The notes: generated from the letters alone by a model not told the origin. 8,714 bases of DNA from Bacteroidales bacterium (GCA_003520925.1 DOTV01000117.1:23702-32415); one strand, 5' to 3'; shown: positions 1-6,877, counted from the first letter of the stretch. Numbers and translations: made by a program.

Positions 1-16
1 GAACAAGTAACTTTGG

Positions 17-1051
17 TTAACAAATCTCCTTTACAGCCTTTATAAAAGCTTCTATATTTTCATTTCTGACATCCGGGGGCATTCCCCCTCCGGCTGACCA
101 TATAATCCTTTCGTGATTTCCAATCTCCTGCGAAGCCTTTCTGACGGCTGTGAGCACCTGATCTGTATTTCCTGCAGCGAGAACATCCCTTGGCGGCACA
201 TTACCTACCAGAATAACTTCTTCACCGGCAAGTTTCCGGATCTCTCCCAGGGAATGATTGAATGAAAAATTGAAGATATTAACTCCCATTTCGTTCAGGT
301 GGCTGGCAGTAATCAGCCCTTCTGCATCATTATGCAGGAACCTGACCTTTGCCCCTGTGCTCGAGAATATCTTCCTGAAATAAGGAAGCACGAACTCATT
401 GAATTCAATATCGCCTACAAAACCGATAATATCGTCGAGAAGAAGAACACCGTTTATTGACGGGAAACATTCTTTCTGCCAGGCAAGCCAGTCGCATATA
501 AATCCTGTAATCTTCCTGAGTAATCTGTGAGATCCTTCAGGATCGAGGGCAAGGGCCATCATGAATTCGGTGGTTCCCATAAGAAAACTCGCAATATTCA
601 GAGGTCCCCGTGCGACAGCGAATCGTATCTGGTGATCTGCTTCCCTGATTGCGGTCTCACTGTGTTTCAGCCTGTTAATCATAAATGGAAGCAGTCCGTC
701 AGTCTTGACATTAGGCTGGGGAAGCCTGTCAGCATCAGAAATGTCTGCAAGGATCTTTTCTGCATGCGGGAGGTTATTTTCGAGGAAAATCATCCTCGAT
801 CCAAAAGCTGAAGGTTCAGTGCACATACCGTATTCTGACCAGAAACCCGGCATGAACCAGACGTCAGGGAAGGTGGTTATTGCCTTCAGGTTTGACTTTA
901 ACCATAGTTCACCGGAAGCATAATAGTCAATAACAGGAATCCCGTACCATCCGGGTATCCACGGACTATCAACTATAAACCCGACCGGCCGGTAATTAAG
1001 TTTCTTACCGTCAATCAATTCCAGCAGATCGTTCCATGAAGAATTTCGCAT
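17..1051 (-). CDS. URO-D superfamily protein (divergent MtaA/HemE-like)
   Basis: This 344-residue protein has the layout of the uroporphyrinogen decarboxylase / corrinoid methyltransferase superfamily, a TIM barrel. Seen: a RGPLNIASFLMG segment (148-159) like the family's GPF..A..LMG strand, a GVLLLDDIIGFVG stretch (201-213) with paired Asp206-207, HNDAEGL (240-246) leading into NEMGVNIFNF, VGNVPPRD (282-289) and SAGGGMPPDVRNENI (319-333). Known: MtaA-type enzymes bind zinc through H-x-C and a later Cys in S-x-G-C. Here these read H240-N-D242 and S-A-G-G322, so both cysteines are missing. The N-terminal Arg motif of true HemE is also absent. It is therefore probably neither a heme enzyme nor a standard zinc methyltransferase, and its substrate is unknown. 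The ATG at 1051 has no clear ribosome binding site. It follows gcvP by 67 bp with no convincing terminator between them. Its downstream neighbours lie outside the window. Confidence 0.85.
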   Translation of the reverse strand: MRNSSWNDLLELIDGKKLNYRPVGFIVDSPWIPGWYGIPVIDYYASGELWLKSNLKAITTFPDVWFMPGFWSEYGMCTEPSAFGSRMIFLENNLPHAEKILADISDADRLPQPNVKTDGLLPFMINRLKHSETAIREADHQIRFAVARGPLNIASFLMGTTEFMMALALDPEGSHRLLRKITGFICDWLAWQKECFPSINGVLLLDDIIGFVGDIEFNEFVLPYFRKIFSSTGAKVRFLHNDAEGLITASHLNEMGVNIFNFSFNHSLGEIRKLAGEEVILVGNVPPRDVLAAGNTDQVLTAVRKASQEIGNHERIIWSAGGGMPPDVRNENIEAFIKAVKEIC

Positions 1052-1118
1052 TAAAGCATCAGGTTATAAAGACAAACTTCAGACCTAAATTTGAGAATTT
1101 ATTTTTACAGAAAAAAAT

Positions 1119-4007
1119 TTATTGCATTTTGAGTATCTCATTCCGGTAAGTATCTATCGGATCGCATGTGCATATAAGGTTGCGATCACCATAGCCATCA
1201 TCAATACGGCCCACTGACGGCCAGAACTTATTCTCTGATATCCATTTCAGAGGAAACCCCGCCTTCTGACGGTCATAACTGTGCGTCCATTCATTTGCAG
1301 TCACAACTCTGGCCGTATGCGGAGCGTTGTGCAGAACATTGTCTTCTTTGTCTGCTTTTCCTTCTTTTATCTCATTTATCTCATGCCAGACCGATTTCAG
1401 GGCGTCGATGAATTTATCAAGCTCCTGAAACGATTCAGATTCCGTGGGTTCGACCATAAGTGTTCCATGAACCGGAAAAGAGAGAGTGGGAGCATGAAAC
1501 CCGTAATCCATTAGTCTTTTTGCAATATCTGATTCAGTTATGCCTGCTTCATTCTTGAAATTCCTGCAATCAAGAATCAGTTCATGGGCAACGAATCCGG
1601 TTGTTCCGGTGTAAAGTGTTTTATACCAGTCTTTTAGTGAAGCTGAAATGTAGTTTGCATTAAGGATAGCATATTTTGTTGCCTCTGTGAGGCCGTCAGG
1701 TCCCATCATGAGAATATACGAATGTGAAATTGTAAGTACCTGCCCACTGCCGAAGGGTGCTCCTGCAACTGCCGTTATTCCATTGCTTCCGCCGGTTTTA
1801 ACAACCGGATGTGATGGCAGGAACTCAGCCAGCTTGTCAGATACCAGGATGGGTCCCATACCAGGGCCACCACCTCCATGAGGTATTGCAAACGTCTTAT
1901 GCAGGTTAAGATGACATAAGTCGGCGCCTATCTTACCCGGACTGGTTAACCCAACCTGGGCGTTCATATTTGCACCATCCATATAAACCAGTCCCCCGTT
2001 CGCATGAATAATATTTATCATGTCTGTGACTGCAGCTTCAAAAACACCATGTGTCGATGGATATGTGATCATGAAGCCTGCCAGGTCAGCTTTGTTTTCT
2101 TCTGCCTTCTTCCGAAGATCCTCAACATTAATGTTTCCATTCTCATCGCACTCCACAACAATTACGTGCATTCCAGCCATTGCTGCACTTGCGGGGTTAG
2201 TGCCATGCGCTGATGAAGGAATTAAGACAACATTCCTATTCTCCTCTCCTCTGCTTTTATGAAATTCCCTGATAACCATCAGACCTGAATATTCACCTGC
2301 AGCTCCCGAATTTGGCTGAAAAGAGACTGCAGGGAAACCGGTTATCTCTTTTAGAGCTTCCCCGAGTTCATCCATAAGCTGGTAATAACCCTCAGCCTGA
2401 TCTTTTGGAACAAATGGGTGGATATTGCCAAATTCCGGCCAGCTCATTGCAAACATTGATGTGGCAGGATTAAGTTTCATTGTACAGGAGCCAAGCGATA
2501 TCATGCAATGAGTCAGGGAAAAATCTTTTCTTTCAAGCATTTTGATATACCTCATCATCTCAGTTTCACTGTGATACCTGTTAAAAGAGGCTGCTTTCAG
2601 GAAAACTGATTTTCTGATAAATATCTCTTCTGTAAATCTGCAGTCGCAAAGCGATTCAATTGGTTCTGCTTTTTTACCACAAGCTCTTGCAAATATTGCC
2701 GCAATGATATTAATCTCTCTTAAGGTTGTCACCTCGTCGGTGCTTAATCTGACAGAGTTCCTGTCAGGATAAAAGAAATTTACTTCCGTCTCGCACGCCA
2801 GATTTCTGATGTCCTCAGATGAAATACCTGCCGGAAGTTCAACCTGCAATGTATCGAAGAACTGGCTGTTAACCTGTTTGTATCCAAGCTCATTCAGGGC
2901 ACAGCTTATTGTGCATGCCGTATTTTGAATGTGCGTGGCAATACTTCTGAGTCCTTCGGGACCATGGTACTGTGCATACATACCTGACATGGTTGCCAGA
3001 AGGGCCTGGGCTGTGCAGATATTTGATGTTGCTCTTTCTCTTTTGATGTGCTGTTCCCTTGTCTGCAGAGCCATTCTCAGAGCCTGATTACCCTGAGCAT
3101 CAACCGAAACGCCAATAATCCTTCCCGGCATGTTTCTTTTAAGCTCCTCGCGCGTGGCAAAGAAACCGGCATGAGGACCTCCGAAGCTCATAGGCAGACC
3201 GAATCTCTGGTTTGACCCGACAACAATGTCGGCACCCCATTCACCAGGCGGCGTAAGAAGCGTGAGACTCATAAGATCGGCTGCAGCACCAACAAGCAAT
3301 CCGGTGGAGTGAGCCTTATCAGTGAATTCCTTATAATCTCTTATCTGACCCGAGGCTGCTGGATATTGCACAAAGGCCCCGAAAAAGGATTCATCCAGAA
3401 CGACTTCACTGAATTTCCCCTTAACGAGGCGGATACCCAATGGTTCTGATCTTGTAACAATCACATCGAGAGTCTGAAGGAATATATCTTCATCAACAAA
3501 GAATTTTACAGCTCCTGCCTTAACAGCAGCTCTCGACCTTGCGTTGAACATCATTATCATGGCTTCGGCTGCAGCTGTCGACTCATCGAGCAGGGATGCA
3601 TTTGCAATCTGCATACCTGTTAGTTCGATTATCATTGTCTGAAAATTCAGAAGAGCTTCAAGCCTTCCCTGCGAAATCTCGGCCTGATAAGGTGTATATG
3701 AAGTGTACCATGAAGGATTCTCCAGAACGTTCCTTATTACCACCGATAATGGAGCCACACCGTAGTAGCCCTGTCCTATAAAGGATCTGAACTGCTTGTT
3801 TCTAGCACCGATCTTCCGGATATGAGCAAGGTATTCAATCTCACTCATAGCTTCGGGAAGTCGCAGAGGTTTGCTGAGTCTGATACCGTGTGGAACAGTT
3901 TTACTGATCAGATCGTCGAGGGAATCCACACCAACAGTATTAAGCATAACCGGCAAATCGGTTTTCCTGGGGCCAATGTGCCGGCTGGCAAAAATATCTA
4001 ATGACAT
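1119..4007 (-). CDS. gcvP: Glycine dehydrogenase (aminomethyl-transferring), glycine cleavage P-protein
   Basis: GcvP is the PLP-dependent decarboxylase of the cytosolic glycine cleavage system. It releases CO2 from glycine and passes the aminomethyl group to lipoyl-GcvH. The 962-residue length matches the long single-chain (homodimer) form, about 957 residues in E. coli. Seen: N-terminal ASRHIGP (7-13), the inactive-like N-terminal half with TSYTPYQAEISQGRLEALLN (102-121) and QTREQH (315-320), then the active C-terminal half with SCTMKLNPA (507-515), HGTNPASA (601-608), and the PLP-lysine motif NLHKTF, Lys704 (codon 1896-1898), followed by glycine-rich GGGGPG (711-716). No key residue appears lost. 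gcvH and gcvT are not in the window. The start at 4007 gives the canonical N terminus. The 92-bp upstream gap holds a short GCTTC/GAAGC hairpin (4039-4057) but no glycine-riboswitch-like structure and no clear -7 element, so it may be read from the pcm-hydrolase transcript. Confidence 0.98.
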   Translation of the reverse strand: MSLDIFASRHIGPRKTDLPVMLNTVGVDSLDDLISKTVPHGIRLSKPLRLPEAMSEIEYLAHIRKIGARNKQFRSFIGQGYYGVAPLSVVIRNVLENPSWYTSYTPYQAEISQGRLEALLNFQTMIIELTGMQIANASLLDESTAAAEAMIMMFNARSRAAVKAGAVKFFVDEDIFLQTLDVIVTRSEPLGIRLVKGKFSEVVLDESFFGAFVQYPAASGQIRDYKEFTDKAHSTGLLVGAAADLMSLTLLTPPGEWGADIVVGSNQRFGLPMSFGGPHAGFFATREELKRNMPGRIIGVSVDAQGNQALRMALQTREQHIKRERATSNICTAQALLATMSGMYAQYHGPEGLRSIATHIQNTACTISCALNELGYKQVNSQFFDTLQVELPAGISSEDIRNLACETEVNFFYPDRNSVRLSTDEVTTLREINIIAAIFARACGKKAEPIESLCDCRFTEEIFIRKSVFLKAASFNRYHSETEMMRYIKMLERKDFSLTHCMISLGSCTMKLNPATSMFAMSWPEFGNIHPFVPKDQAEGYYQLMDELGEALKEITGFPAVSFQPNSGAAGEYSGLMVIREFHKSRGEENRNVVLIPSSAHGTNPASAAMAGMHVIVVECDENGNINVEDLRKKAEENKADLAGFMITYPSTHGVFEAAVTDMINIIHANGGLVYMDGANMNAQVGLTSPGKIGADLCHLNLHKTFAIPHGGGGPGMGPILVSDKLAEFLPSHPVVKTGGSNGITAVAGAPFGSGQVLTISHSYILMMGPDGLTEATKYAILNANYISASLKDWYKTLYTGTTGFVAHELILDCRNFKNEAGITESDIAKRLMDYGFHAPTLSFPVHGTLMVEPTESESFQELDKFIDALKSVWHEINEIKEGKADKEDNVLHNAPHTARVVTANEWTHSYDRQKAGFPLKWISENKFWPSVGRIDDGYGDRNLICTCDPIDTYRNEILKMQ

Positions 4008-4084
4008 ATATATGAAATTAAATTGTTTACAGATTATAGCTTCAGTAATCCGGAAGCCGTGAAAATAACAAATACTAATTATTT

Positions 4085-4133
4085 AAAAAAAGTAAAGGGT
4101 CAGTTGTGGATAAAATAAGGATTTGACCTGACC
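4085..4133 (-). terminator. Possible weak terminator after the metallo-hydrolase gene
   Basis: On the minus strand a 6-bp perfect stem (GGTCAG at 4133-4128, CTGACC at 4103-4098) encloses a 24-nt loop and spans the stop codon of the hydrolase gene. A run of seven T (4091-4085) follows about six bases later. The long loop and the spacer before the T run make this a poor intrinsic terminator. If functional it would partly separate gcvP from the genes upstream of it. Confidence 0.22.
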
Positions 4134-4741
4134 TCATTTTCGATTGTTGTGCTTTCTCCATGTCCGGGATATACGATGGTTTCAGCCGGAAGGGTGAATA
4201 GTTTTTTTGTTATGCTGTTAATAAGTGTTTCATAATTCCCTCCCGGAAGGTCAGTTCTTCCTATGCTTCCAGCAAAAAGAGCATCACCCGTAAAAACTGA
4301 TTTGTCAATATCGCTGTAGAATGCAAGACTGCCAGCTGCATGACCCGGAACATGGATTGCAGCAAGCCCGGTTTGTCCAAATGAGATTTTCTGACCATCA
4401 GTTAAGAATCCGGCTGGTTCAGGGGGATTTTCCATAGCCAGGCCAAACATAAGTGCATGGCCAGTTGCCTTTTTCCTGTTATAAAGATCATCCTTATGGC
4501 AGAAGGCCCGGGTACTGTATTTTTCAAGCATGAAACGGTCACCGAAAATATGGTCGAGGTGGCAGTGAGTATTTAGCAGCAAAACCGGTTTGAGTCGTTT
4601 TTCATCGATCAGGTCAATCAGTATGTTGAATTCCTCCATGTCATAGCATCCGCAATCAATTATGGCACAATCACCTGACGCATCAGCAAGTATGTATGTA
4701 TTTACATCGATAGGATTAAAAACAAGCCTGAATATCTCCAT
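4100..4741 (-). CDS. MBL-fold metallo-hydrolase, glyoxalase II-like (GloC/YcbL type)
   Basis: This 213-residue metallo-beta-lactamase-fold hydrolase carries the complete dinuclear metal set: T-H59-C-H61-L-D63-H64, H134 in VPGHAAGS, D153 in TGDALF and H194 in YPGHGES. The SIGRTDLPGG loop (159-168) is typical of the glyoxalase II-like branch. The protein ends soon after the last His, so it lacks the extra C-terminal helical domain of classical hydroxyacylglutathione hydrolase (about 250 residues). It therefore resembles the short GloC/YcbL form, which hydrolyses thioesters such as S-lactoylglutathione. No signal peptide is seen, so it is probably cytosolic. The physiological thiol is uncertain because many Bacteroidota lack glutathione (general knowledge, not visible here). 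The ATG lies 10 bp after the pcm stop, which points to cotranscription with pcm. An ETHE1-type persulfide dioxygenase is a less likely alternative. Confidence 0.93.
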   Translation of the reverse strand: MEIFRLVFNPIDVNTYILADASGDCAIIDCGCYDMEEFNILIDLIDEKRLKPVLLLNTHCHLDHIFGDRFMLEKYSTRAFCHKDDLYNRKKATGHALMFGLAMENPPEPAGFLTDGQKISFGQTGLAAIHVPGHAAGSLAFYSDIDKSVFTGDALFAGSIGRTDLPGGNYETLINSITKKLFTLPAETIVYPGHGESTTIENEVRSNPYFIHN

Positions 4742-4751
4742 ATTAAATCAA

Positions 4752-5399
4752 TTATTCGCTGGCAGTTCCCTTCAGCATTGGTACAAAAATAAAGCTGCCG
4801 TGTGATGAATACTCAAAGTCATTTTCACCTTTCCGGATTACAAGGGTCATCACCTGTGAATTTGAGTCACCGAGGGGAACAACCATTCTTCCGCCTATTT
4901 TAAGCTGGGGAGGCAGTTTTTCGGGGATCTCCTTTGTAGCAGCAGTAATAACTATGGCATCGAAGGGTCCGTACTGGGGCTTTCCTTCGTAACCATCGCC
5001 GAAGAAAAAGTCAGCTGTATATCCGAGCGATGCCAGTGTCCTCTGGGCTCTGAGGTGCAGCTCTCTGTAACGTTCTATTGTATAGACCTTTGCCCCCATC
5101 TCAGCAAGAATGGCACATTGATATCCAGAACCGGTCCCTATTTCCAGGATCTTATCTCTTCTTTTTACCCTGAGAAGCTCGGTCTGCACTGCAACAGTGT
5201 ATGGTTGTGAAATTGTCTGACCCGATGAAATGGGGAAAGCCTTGTCGATATATGCATGGTTGAGAAAGGCAGGGTCCATGAAATCATGTCGCGGCACGGT
5301 ATTAATCGCCCTGAGGACCTCTTCGTCGGATATACCTTTGCGTTTCAGTTCCTCAACCAGTAGTTTCCGTTTCCCTTTGGCTAAAAATGTGTCTGTCAT
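4752..5399 (-). CDS. pcm: Protein-L-isoaspartate O-methyltransferase
   Basis: Pcm methylates L-isoaspartyl residues in aged proteins using S-adenosylmethionine, which starts their conversion back to aspartyl. The 215-residue length is normal for the bacterial enzyme. Seen: the N-terminal helical region with VPRHDFMDP (35-43), the family-specific substrate motif GQTISQPY (60-67), SAM motif I ILEIGTGSGYQ (84-94), post-I acidic strand VYTIER (105-110), motif II GPFDAIVITAA (144-154), motif III LKIGGRMVVPLG (166-177) and the C-terminal FIFVPMLKG (203-211). No signal peptide is visible, so it is probably cytosolic. It seems to be the first gene of a pair with the downstream hydrolase (10-bp gap). 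The upstream region holds a good TAnnTTTG element and a repeat structure. The ATG start keeps the usual N-terminal helix and is preferred over later Met codons. Confidence 0.97.
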   Translation of the reverse strand: MTDTFLAKGKRKLLVEELKRKGISDEEVLRAINTVPRHDFMDPAFLNHAYIDKAFPISSGQTISQPYTVAVQTELLRVKRRDKILEIGTGSGYQCAILAEMGAKVYTIERYRELHLRAQRTLASLGYTADFFFGDGYEGKPQYGPFDAIVITAATKEIPEKLPPQLKIGGRMVVPLGDSNSQVMTLVIRKGENDFEYSSHGSFIFVPMLKGTASE

Positions 5400-5432
5400 C
5401 AGAAGTCAGATAGATTGAACGCGCAAAGATGG

Positions 5433-5440
5433 CAAAAATA
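5433..5440 (-). promoter_or_regulatory. Bacteroidota-type -7 element (TATTTTTG) for pcm
   Basis: The minus strand reads TATTTTTG, an exact match to the Bacteroidota -7 consensus TAnnTTTG. It lies 33 bp upstream of the pcm ATG, implying a leader of roughly 25-30 nt. A second near match, CATCTTTG, lies at 5423-5430. No convincing TTTG -33 box sits at the usual distance, because the left arm of the inverted repeat occupies the spacer. In AT-rich DNA an 8-mer with two free positions can arise by chance. Confidence 0.45.
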
Positions 5441-5442
5441 AT

Positions 5443-5510
5443 TGATATGAAAACCATTTTACCACGGGGTTGCACGGAGTTAAACGGAGTAGAAACCGGA
5501 TTTCATATCA
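5443..5510. repeat. Imperfect inverted repeat enclosing a short tandem array
   Basis: The left arm TGATATGAAAACC (5443-5455) is the reverse complement of GGATTTCATATCA (5498-5510) with one mismatch in 13. The outermost 10 bases match perfectly. The 42-bp interior contains the 10-bp-period ACGGAGT array. The left arm abuts the likely pcm -7 element. It could be a small repeat element of MITE or REP type, an operator, or an mRNA structure. No transposase or target-site duplication was identified. Confidence 0.6.
5461..5490. repeat. Three degenerate 10-bp tandem units with ACGGAGT core
   Basis: Three consecutive 10-bp units read ACCACGGGGT, TGCACGGAGT and TAAACGGAGT. Adjacent units agree at 7 and 8 of 10 positions, with the shared core ACGG(A/G)GT in exact register. 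They are non-coding. From memory, similar degenerate CACGGAG strings occur between genes in environmental Bacteroidota, but their function is unknown to me. Confidence 0.6.
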
Positions 5511-5518
5511 TTGTAAGT

Positions 5519-5542
5519 CAGTGATAATCTGCGTTATCAGTG
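5519..5542. repeat. Short CAGTG/ATCTGCG palindromic repeat in the thpR-pcm gap
   Basis: A 6-bp inverted repeat, TGATAA (5522-5527) and TTATCA (5534-5539), encloses TCTGCG. The same bases can be read as degenerate direct repeats, TCAGTG at 5519 (through the line break) and TCAGTG at 5537, around ATCTGCG. It completes the repeat-rich character of the 183-bp gap 5400-5582. The rest of that gap shows nothing I can identify. The stem is too short to call a terminator, and no T run follows it on the minus strand. Confidence 0.35.
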
Positions 5543-5579
5543 GTTGAGTAATAGTAGTACCCAGCAACCGCATACTCTC

Positions 5580-5630
5580 CAATCAGGACAGATCAAATCT
5601 ACCAAGTGCTTTATAGAGTGGTCCTGATTG
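5580..5630 (-). repeat. 10-bp perfect inverted repeat across the thpR stop codon
   Basis: CAATCAGGAC (5580-5589) and GTCCTGATTG (5621-5630) are perfect reverse complements with a 31-base loop. The thpR stop codon lies inside one arm. In the thpR mRNA this would form a hairpin over the 3' end of the coding region. No T tract follows, so it is not a standard terminator. An mRNA-stability structure or chance are both possible. Confidence 0.4.
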
Positions 5631-6140
5631 CATCAGGATGCTTTCGAAAAGGATCACCTCATTGACATGTACTATCTGCAGCTGCTGATCCCGGTATTTT
5701 TCAAGCACCAACTTTAAATTTTCTGTATTACTGACTGACTTTACACGTCCAAGTGTCAGGTGAGGAATAAATTTCCGTTCTTCAATTTTAAATCCATTTA
5801 TTTTTAGCCCTTCCGATATAATTTCATTGAGCTGAATAAGCTTTTCCGCAGATCTTATGCCAACCCATAAAACTTTTGGATCCCTCAAATTCTTAAAAAT
5901 CCCTGTTCCTGTCAGATTAATATCAAAATCACCGAACCACGAACAACTGTCGCTTAAAATCCTGCTTAATATTCCGATCCTCTTTTCCTCAATATCTCCC
6001 AGGAATGATAGGGTCAGGTGAATATTTGCCGTATCGACCCATTTGATTTTTTCTGAATCCAATGTTGCTTTTAAAGTTGAGAACATTCTCAGTAGTTCAC
6101 CTTCCGGATTCACTTTAACCGCAATAAATATTCTTTTCAT
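5583..6140 (-). CDS. thpR: RNA 2',3'-cyclic phosphodiesterase (2H phosphoesterase, LigT-like)
   Basis: This 185-residue protein belongs to the 2H phosphoesterase superfamily. Members of the ThpR/LigT branch open 2',3'-cyclic phosphate ends of RNA to 2'-phosphate, and some show 2'-5' RNA ligase activity in vitro. Seen: the N-terminal RIFIAVKV strand (3-10) like the family's RLFIAI start, and the two catalytic H-x-T-x motifs, H41-L-T43-L and H127-L-T129-L, followed by GRVK. GTGIFKNLRDPKVLWVGI (78-95) matches the family's G.F.....P.VLW.G strand. Length and motif spacing are normal. There is no signal peptide, so it is probably cytosolic. The ATG at 6140 is 22 bp after the DUF4294 stop, suggesting one transcript for both genes. 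The biological substrate in bacteria is not established. A tRNA-splicing-like or RNA-repair role would be inference. Confidence 0.93.
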   Translation of the reverse strand: MKRIFIAVKVNPEGELLRMFSTLKATLDSEKIKWVDTANIHLTLSFLGDIEEKRIGILSRILSDSCSWFGDFDINLTGTGIFKNLRDPKVLWVGIRSAEKLIQLNEIISEGLKINGFKIEERKFIPHLTLGRVKSVSNTENLKLVLEKYRDQQLQIVHVNEVILFESILMQSGPLYKALGRFDLS

Positions 6141-6162
6141 TAAACAAAAATTAATGTGAAAG

Positions 6163-6777
6163 CTAAAGATTGCCCGCTTCCAGTTCCTTCAGAATTATTT
6201 CCATTACGGCATCTTCTCCAAACGGATCATATTGCGCCTTAAGGTCTGTACCGAAAATACGTGCAATGCCCTGCCAGAAAGCAGCTGAAAAACTACCGCG
6301 GTACTGGCGGATAAGCTCATAGGAAGTATTCCGTGTCTCCCTGTCGATAAGCTTAATTAGCAATCTCCCCTGGGTTATTGTCATATCCCGTACATCATCC
6401 TCATATTCACCGAAAATATCTTTTTCGGCTTGTCTTAGATATTTTTTTCTTTCCCTTTCGTCAGTGATATTTTCTAGTCCCTCATTTATCGCCCCTAACC
6501 TTGCTCTTACCACGAGTGCATAGGGATAGACCTTTTTCAGATTATAAATCAGGCGCTGATATCTGTAAAACGGGAATTTTCTTCCAGTTGACGGACGGCC
6601 AATGATCACAACCTCCTTAATATTTATTTCAGGAAGGCTTAACCCTTCTCTTTCGACAGAATGAAGACGATAATAATTTTCCGGCAAAGTGTCATTTAAT
6701 TGTTTGACAGTATCATTCTGCCCGGATAGATCAGCCAGAAAAATCAGGGATACCAATATTGAAAGTAGAAATCTCAA
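6163..6777 (-). CDS. DUF4294 domain-containing secreted protein
   Basis: I recognise this 204-residue protein as DUF4294, a Bacteroidota family of unknown function. Seen: a hydrophobic signal sequence (FLLSILVSLIFLADLSG, 3-19) with a likely signal peptidase I site near Gly19-Gln20 and no lipobox cysteine, so it is probably exported to the periplasm. The mature part begins with a polar linker, then INIKEVVIIGRP (51-62), FPFYRYQRLIYNLKKVYPYA (68-87), a charged helical segment rich in Glu, Arg and Lys (about 93-130), the conserved-looking DMTITQGRLLIKLIDRET (131-148) and a C-terminal SAAFWQGIARIFG...KAQYDP (164-185). No known catalytic motif is apparent. It is the first gene of an apparent pair with thpR and is divergent from the sensor kinase. 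A good -7 element sits just upstream. The family call is from memory of the sequence pattern. Confidence 0.85.
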   Translation of the reverse strand: MRFLLSILVSLIFLADLSGQNDTVKQLNDTLPENYYRLHSVEREGLSLPEINIKEVVIIGRPSTGRKFPFYRYQRLIYNLKKVYPYALVVRARLGAINEGLENITDERERKKYLRQAEKDIFGEYEDDVRDMTITQGRLLIKLIDRETRNTSYELIRQYRGSFSAAFWQGIARIFGTDLKAQYDPFGEDAVMEIILKELEAGNL

Positions 6778-6794
6778 TAGTCTAATGTTTGGTA

Positions 6795-6802
6795 CAAAGG
6801 TA
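6795..6802 (-). promoter_or_regulatory. Bacteroidota-type -7 element (TACCTTTG) for DUF4294-thpR
   Basis: The minus strand reads TACCTTTG, an exact TAnnTTTG match, 17 bp upstream of the DUF4294 ATG. This implies a very short leader of roughly 10 nt. A TTTA 21 bp farther upstream is the only -33 candidate and is weak. Position in a divergent intergenic region directly before the gene supports the call. Confidence 0.55.
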
Positions 6803-6845
6803 TCAAATTGCGGGCCATTTAATTAAACACCTGTTTGCTATTCAA

Positions 6846-6876
6846 TTTGTCCAAAACTTGTTTTTAAATAATTTTA
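6846..6876 (+). promoter_or_regulatory. Candidate promoter of the hybrid sensor kinase
   Basis: TTTG (6846-6849) and TAATTTTA (6869-6876) are separated by 19 bp, in the range of Bacteroidota -33/-7 promoters. The -7 box matches TAnnTTTG except for the last base. Transcription would begin near 6881-6884, inside the inverted repeat. The region is very AT-rich, so chance matches are likely. Confidence 0.35.
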
Positions 6877-6877
6877 T

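Noticed and set aside
984..993. Perfect palindrome ACCGGCCGGT
   Set aside because: It lies inside the URO-D-like coding region and encodes ordinary residues; a single 10-bp palindrome in coding DNA is expected by chance.
17..1051. True HemE (uroporphyrinogen decarboxylase of heme synthesis)
   Set aside because: The N-terminal arginine-rich substrate motif of HemE is absent and the sequence fits the broader divergent URO-D superfamily.
1052..1118. Intrinsic terminator after gcvP
   Set aside because: A T-rich run follows the stop on the minus strand, but there is no GC-containing stem before it.
1281..4062. Several plus-strand frames of 60-80 codons within and just beyond gcvP
   Set aside because: They are shadows of the full-length gcvP reading frame, with no family motifs.
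4008..4099. Glycine riboswitch upstream of gcvP
   Set aside because: The gap is only 92 bp, contains one weak 5-bp hairpin (4039-4057), is AT-rich elsewhere, and shows none of the paired helices expected of a glycine aptamer.
5403..5521. AAGTCAG direct repeats (5403-5409 and 5515-5521) as a target-site duplication around the 5443-5510 element
   Set aside because: The copies are only 7 bp, do not abut the inverted arms, and can occur by chance over this distance.
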